Source: an uncultured Verrucomicrobiota bacterium
GTDB lineage: Bacteria; Verrucomicrobiota; Verrucomicrobiia; Chthoniobacterales; SZAS-18
NCBI GenBank assembly: GCA_937873255.1
Contig: CALMVM010000567.1
Span: 1 to 18,863, forward strand
Direction: 5' to 3'
Length of the DNA stretch: 18,863 nt
Shown: positions 16,348 through 18,863 of the stretch, piece after piece
Numbering within the stretch: the stretch's first letter is position 1
How the letters are laid out: the number at the start of each line of letters is the position of its first letter
Position numbers and translations under genes: made by a program
Notes under the pieces: model-generated
What the model was told of the DNA's origin: nothing
Databases searched by the model: none
Seen by the model: the letters and a program-made list of their open reading frames with translations, nothing else

Positions 16348-16351
16348 TCAA
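16322..16351 (-). promoter_or_regulatory. Sigma70-like promoter of the XRE-mazF operon
   Basis: On the minus strand TTGACA (16351-16346) is followed after 18 nt by TATTTT (16327-16322). This places the transcript start near 16315, about 30 nt before the ATG at 16285. There is no clear ribosome site in the leader. Confidence 0.5.
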
Positions 16352-16389
16352 CTGAAGGTTCCAGATCAAGAAAGGATACGAAAACCACC

Positions 16390-16560
16390 ATGGCAAAGAA
16401 TGCGCCTATTGGAGACAATCGACGCATCGGCGCGGTTCGCGACCGCTCGCAAGTGTTCAATCCGGTGAACGAGCGTTGGGTGAAGCGTGGCGAGACCGGC
16501 CGGTTCATCGATCAGAAAGCAGACCTGCGACCGTTCAAAGGAGTGCGCAAGGAGAAGTAG
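16390..16560 (+). CDS. 56-residue basic protein at the head of the CBASS operon
   Basis: This small protein (MAKNAPIGDNRRIGAVRDRS, ending PFKGVRKEK) is very basic, and Gly, Arg, Lys and Asn rich. It contains a W-x-K-R-G-x-T-G-R-F motif in the middle and has no membrane helix. I chose ATG 16390, preceded by AAAGGA at 16371-16376; an in-frame TTG at 16345 would fall inside the palindrome and -10 region. From memory, closely similar small proteins of unknown function recur in bacterial genomes, so this is a conserved real gene. It lies 70 nt before the cyclase gene on the same strand. Its charge suggests nucleic-acid binding or docking to an acidic partner, but nothing shows which. Confidence 0.75.
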   Translation: MAKNAPIGDNRRIGAVRDRSQVFNPVNERWVKRGETGRFIDQKADLRPFKGVRKEK

Positions 16561-16630
16561 TTTCAGTTTGCAGCCAAAGGCTTCCCGATCACGTGAGTAA
16601 GGAGGCTTCAACCCCAACAACACCAATCCA
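16561..16630 (+). other. Leader between small gene and cyclase, distant Shine-Dalgarno
   Basis: The gap contains a perfect AAGGAGG at 16599-16605, but the cyclase ATG is 25 nt further on. No in-frame start lies closer because TAA at 16598-16600 closes the frame. A 14-codon frame from GTG 16593 to TGA 16637 overlaps the cyclase start. Confidence 0.4.
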
Positions 16631-17569
16631 ATGTTGAACAATACCCAACTGCGATATTTCGACAGTCAAGTGCTTCGGCTGCCGCGTGAAACGCGGACGG
16701 AGTACCACGGACAGGTGGACCGGCTCATCAAGAATCTGTCTGCCAGCGTCAAAGACAACACGAAGATCAAGGTCACCCGCGTGGTGAAGGCTGGATCGTT
16801 CGCCAAGTTCACGATCTTGCGCAAGTCACCGACCGACCCGGTGGATGTGGACTTGGTCTTCTATGTGTGCGGCAAGAGCGTCGCGGAATCATCCTACGAG
16901 AGTCTCAGCCAAGACATTTACGACCTGCTTGTCGAGCTCTACCCCAACAAATCGGTCGAAGATTTCGTCATCCAAAAGCGGGCGGCCACGGTCGAGTTCA
17001 AGGGCTCGGGTTTGCTGGTGGACATCGTGCCCGTCGTCGAAATTCCCGACGAGCCGGGGCAGGGCTACCAGTTTGGCACGGACGGTTCGAAGACGAAAAC
17101 CTGCGCGCCGTGCCAGATCGACTTCGTCAAAACCCGCAAAAATGCGGACAGCGACTACCGCACATTGGTGCGCTTGGGCAAGAAGTGGCGCAACTACAAA
17201 GAGGTCAAGGGACTAAAGTCCTTTCACATCGAACTGATCCTGGCTTACCTCCAAGACCGCGACGGCCCGTGCGAGCGGATCGAGCAGCGGTTGTGCGACT
17301 TTTTCCTCTACATCGCCCAATCCGGCCTCGAAGAAGAAATTCGTTTTCCGGAGAACGGCCCGGCCACGGTCGTGTTCAGCGAGCCAGTCGTCGTCGTCGA
17401 CCCGGTCAACGATGAGAACAACACAACTTCGCGCATCAGCGAGGAGGAGCGCAAAGCCATCGTCGCGGCAGCGACGGAAGCCTGGGAAACTGCGCACCAC
17501 GCGTCTACCGAGGACGATCCCCAAGTCTGGAAGGAACTCTTCGGGCCGAAATTCAAAACGGAGGATTAA
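16631..17569 (+). CDS. cdnC: CD-NTase, CdnC-like CBASS cyclic-oligonucleotide synthase
   Basis: The protein has 312 residues, normal for the family. The nucleotidyltransferase core shows KAGSFAKFTILRKS (53-66, G55-S56), the metal-binding D72-V-D74 in PVDVDLVFYV, and a third aspartate D131 in LLVDIVPVVE. The C-terminal half has LKSFHIELILAYLQ and VVVDPVNDENN, both typical of the CdnC group that works with HORMA and TRIP13 proteins. E. coli CdnC makes cyclic tri-AMP; the product here cannot be read from sequence. On phage infection the enzyme makes a cyclic oligonucleotide that switches on a killer effector. The gene is followed after 6 nt by the HORMA gene. All catalytic residues are present, so it is probably active. 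Confidence 0.92.
   Translation: MLNNTQLRYFDSQVLRLPRETRTEYHGQVDRLIKNLSASVKDNTKIKVTRVVKAGSFAKFTILRKSPTDPVDVDLVFYVCGKSVAESSYESLSQDIYDLLVELYPNKSVEDFVIQKRAATVEFKGSGLLVDIVPVVEIPDEPGQGYQFGTDGSKTKTCAPCQIDFVKTRKNADSDYRTLVRLGKKWRNYKEVKGLKSFHIELILAYLQDRDGPCERIEQRLCDFFLYIAQSGLEEEIRFPENGPATVVFSEPVVVVDPVNDENNTTSRISEEERKAIVAAATEAWETAHHASTEDDPQVWKELFGPKFKTED
17560..17564 (+). promoter_or_regulatory. Ribosome binding site of the HORMA gene
   Basis: GGAGG lies inside the last codons of the cyclase gene, 11 nt before the ATG at 17576, and fixes that start. Confidence 0.6.
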
Positions 17570-17575
17570 CCCATC

Positions 17576-18070
17576 ATGTCCACGACTTACACTGCTACCG
17601 AAACTTACACCGTCGTCGACGTGGAGAACGCGTTTCGCCGCCTCCGTACCGACCTCTTCATGATCGCCGAAAGCACGGGCGCGATCACGCGTACCGAGGC
17701 CGACGATTACGCGTACGACGCCGAGTACCTGGCCCGACGCAAGTACCTCAAATCCGTCGATGTCACCTTGCTCAGCGGCACCGAGGAGTTGCGCGCCGTG
17801 CGCTACACCATCAACGAGGCGGCCGGCGGCCTAGTATCGTCCCGGCCAGGCGGAACGCTGTGGCCGCGGGTCGCCGGGGCGTGGCTGCGGATCATCCTCT
17901 CCTACACCGTCGCCTACACAGAGGAAAAGAAAGCGGTCACGCGCGGCTCCCTCCGGAACTCTTGGAGTCCCACCCTGGCGGACACTTCCCACCTAGGATT
18001 GAACTCGCTCACGGGCCGCAACTACACGAGCAACGCCTTCGGCTTGGAGCGAAGTGACTTCAGCAAATGA
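17576..18070 (+). CDS. cap7: CBASS HORMA-domain protein (Cap7)
   Basis: The protein has 164 residues. Sequence similarity among bacterial HORMA proteins is low. I make the call from size, from its place between a CdnC-like cyclase and a TRIP13-like ATPase, and from features seen here: an N-terminal helix VENAFRRLRTDLFMIAESTG, the middle segment DYAYDAEYLARRKYLKSVDVTL, and a Ser/Thr/Asn-rich C-terminal part (about 120-164) that could be the mobile safety-belt region. In known type III CBASS the HORMA protein senses a peptide, closes around it, then binds and activates the cyclase. The stop overlaps the next start (ATGA), so it is coupled to cap6. An alternative is another small adaptor, but the context makes that unlikely. 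Confidence 0.8.
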   Translation: MSTTYTATETYTVVDVENAFRRLRTDLFMIAESTGAITRTEADDYAYDAEYLARRKYLKSVDVTLLSGTEELRAVRYTINEAAGGLVSSRPGGTLWPRVAGAWLRIILSYTVAYTEEKKAVTRGSLRNSWSPTLADTSHLGLNSLTGRNYTSNAFGLERSDFSK

Positions 18071-18863
18071 CAACAGATTCTGTTTTCGATCACGAGGTCT
18101 CGCTGCCCGACGACGATCTGACATGCAAAGCGCAGGGTCTCGTGGGTTTCGAGGGGCGCTACCAAAGGGTGCAGCGGCAACTCCAGTTGCTCCTGCGCCT
18201 GGACGAACTGAGCGACTGGGGCAAACGGCACCACGGCCGCAAGGACCTGCCCTTGTGCCACCTGATCGCCGAGCAGTACCCGCTGGTCATTTTCTACGGG
18301 GACGTGGGCACGGGCAAAACGGCCACCGCCGAGTGCATCGCCAACCGGCTGGCCACCGAGGCGAGAGTGGAGGATTCGATCCTCTTCAAGCTGGGCAACC
18401 GGGTGCGTGGCAGCGGCAAGGTCGGGGAGATGGGAACGCTCTTGACCGAAGCATTTAAGCGGATTGTGGCCTCGGCCGGCAAAAACCGGCGCGCCATCTT
18501 GGTGATCGATGAAGGCGATTCGTTGGCCGCCAAGCGTTCCCAGGAACACAGCCACCACGAGGACAAGGTAGCCGTCAACACGTTGATCCAAAGCATCGAC
18601 AATTTACGCAAGCTGGGAGGCAGGGTCGTGACGATTCTCTGCACCAACCGTCTCTCGGTCGTAGATCCAGCGGTCCGTCGACGCGCGGCGGTCGTCGAGG
18701 AATTCACCCGACCCACGGCCGACGAGCGCCAACAGCTCTTCGAGGCAGATTTGGCTGGGTTGGACCTTTCGGTGGCCCAGTTAACGGGGTTGATCGAACA
18801 GACCGGTCCGCAGGGAAAGCGGCCTGGGTGGACGTATTCGGACCTCCGCGCCCGGCTCTACCC
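18067..18863 (+). CDS. cap6: TRIP13/Pch2-like AAA+ ATPase (Cap6), 3' end outside window
   Basis: The frame is open from ATG 18067 to the right edge, 265 complete codons; relatives are usually about 300 residues, so only the end is missing. Visible motifs: Walker A GDVGTGKT (78-85), Walker B ILVIDE (144-149), a sensor-1 Asn in TILCTN (N194) and an arginine-finger region PAVRRR (201-206). The N-terminal part is short, as in bacterial TRIP13 proteins that lack the eukaryotic N-domain extension. Known role: ATP-driven unfolding of the HORMA N-terminus, opening the HORMA-cyclase complex and keeping CBASS off without infection. It starts inside the HORMA stop codon (ATGA overlap). The next gene, outside this window, is expected to be the effector. 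Confidence 0.92.
   Translation, partial: MTTDSVFDHEVSLPDDDLTCKAQGLVGFEGRYQRVQRQLQLLLRLDELSDWGKRHHGRKDLPLCHLIAEQYPLVIFYGDVGTGKTATAECIANRLATEARVEDSILFKLGNRVRGSGKVGEMGTLLTEAFKRIVASAGKNRRAILVIDEGDSLAAKRSQEHSHHEDKVAVNTLIQSIDNLRKLGGRVVTILCTNRLSVVDPAVRRRAAVVEEFTRPTADERQQLFEADLAGLDLSVAQLTGLIEQTGPQGKRPGWTYSDLRARLY

Larger units (their letters stand above)
16317..16351. promoter_or_regulatory. Imperfect palindrome, probable operator for divergent operons
   Basis: This 35-bp element lies between the XRE-peptidase gene and the CBASS operon. Its outer arms are TTGACAAA (16317-16324) and TTTGTCAA (16344-16351), and an inner perfect 12-bp palindrome ATCCAGCTGGAT occupies 16327-16338. The two dyads are offset by 1.5 bp. 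The outer arms contain a consensus -35 hexamer on each strand, so a dimeric regulator bound here would block both promoters. The XRE protein encoded next door is the natural ligand. Confidence 0.65.

Noticed and set aside
16286..16396. N-terminal extension of the XRE protein
   Set aside because: The extension crosses the probable promoter and palindrome; the HTH domain starts naturally at the ATG at 16285.

Overview
This is a GC-rich bacterial window (by eye about 60-65% G+C, with GTG starts and overlapping genes) that is almost wholly coding and consists of immune or conflict genes. No ribosomal, tRNA or housekeeping gene is present to fix the taxonomy. The very long TIR, SLOG and STAND proteins fit a large-genome lineage such as Verrucomicrobiota, Planctomycetota or Myxococcota; that is inference. 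It reads as a defence island of four blocks.

Block 1 (1-10237, + strand) is a tight five-gene run, probably one operon entering from the left. It holds two unrecognised proteins (the second with a coiled coil and a weakly SPFH-like middle), a single-pass membrane protein with an N-terminal Cys cluster and a Pro/Thr linker, a SLOG-domain protein with two pairs of membrane helices, and a 1434-residue TIR - membrane helix - about 28 repeats of 32 residues - PDZ protein. A TIR enzyme beside a SLOG-sensor membrane effector recalls the logic of Thoeris, where a TIR-made NAD-derived signal is read by a SLOG domain. The proteins and architectures here are different, and I regard this as the best candidate for an undescribed system.

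Block 2 (10366-14613, +) is one large Avs-like protein: a Cap4/DUF4297-type nuclease domain, a P-loop STAND NTPase and a long helical sensor region.

Block 3 (14762-16285, - strand) is a two-gene operon. The first gene encodes an XRE-HTH + ImmA/IrrE metallopeptidase protein whose last 45 residues look like a small antitoxin module. The second, 3 nt downstream, encodes a MazF/PemK ribonuclease.

Block 4 (16390 to the right edge, +) is a type III CBASS operon: a 56-residue basic protein, a CdnC-like cyclic-oligonucleotide synthase, a HORMA protein (Cap7) and a TRIP13-like AAA+ ATPase (Cap6) cut by the window edge. The effector, perhaps NucC, should lie just outside. Blocks 3 and 4 diverge from a 35-bp imperfect palindrome that contains a -35 box on each strand. 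The layout resembles CapH/CapP control of CBASS, with regulator and protease fused into one chain that also appears to carry the MazF antitoxin. One cleavage event could therefore release both CBASS and MazF (hypothesis).
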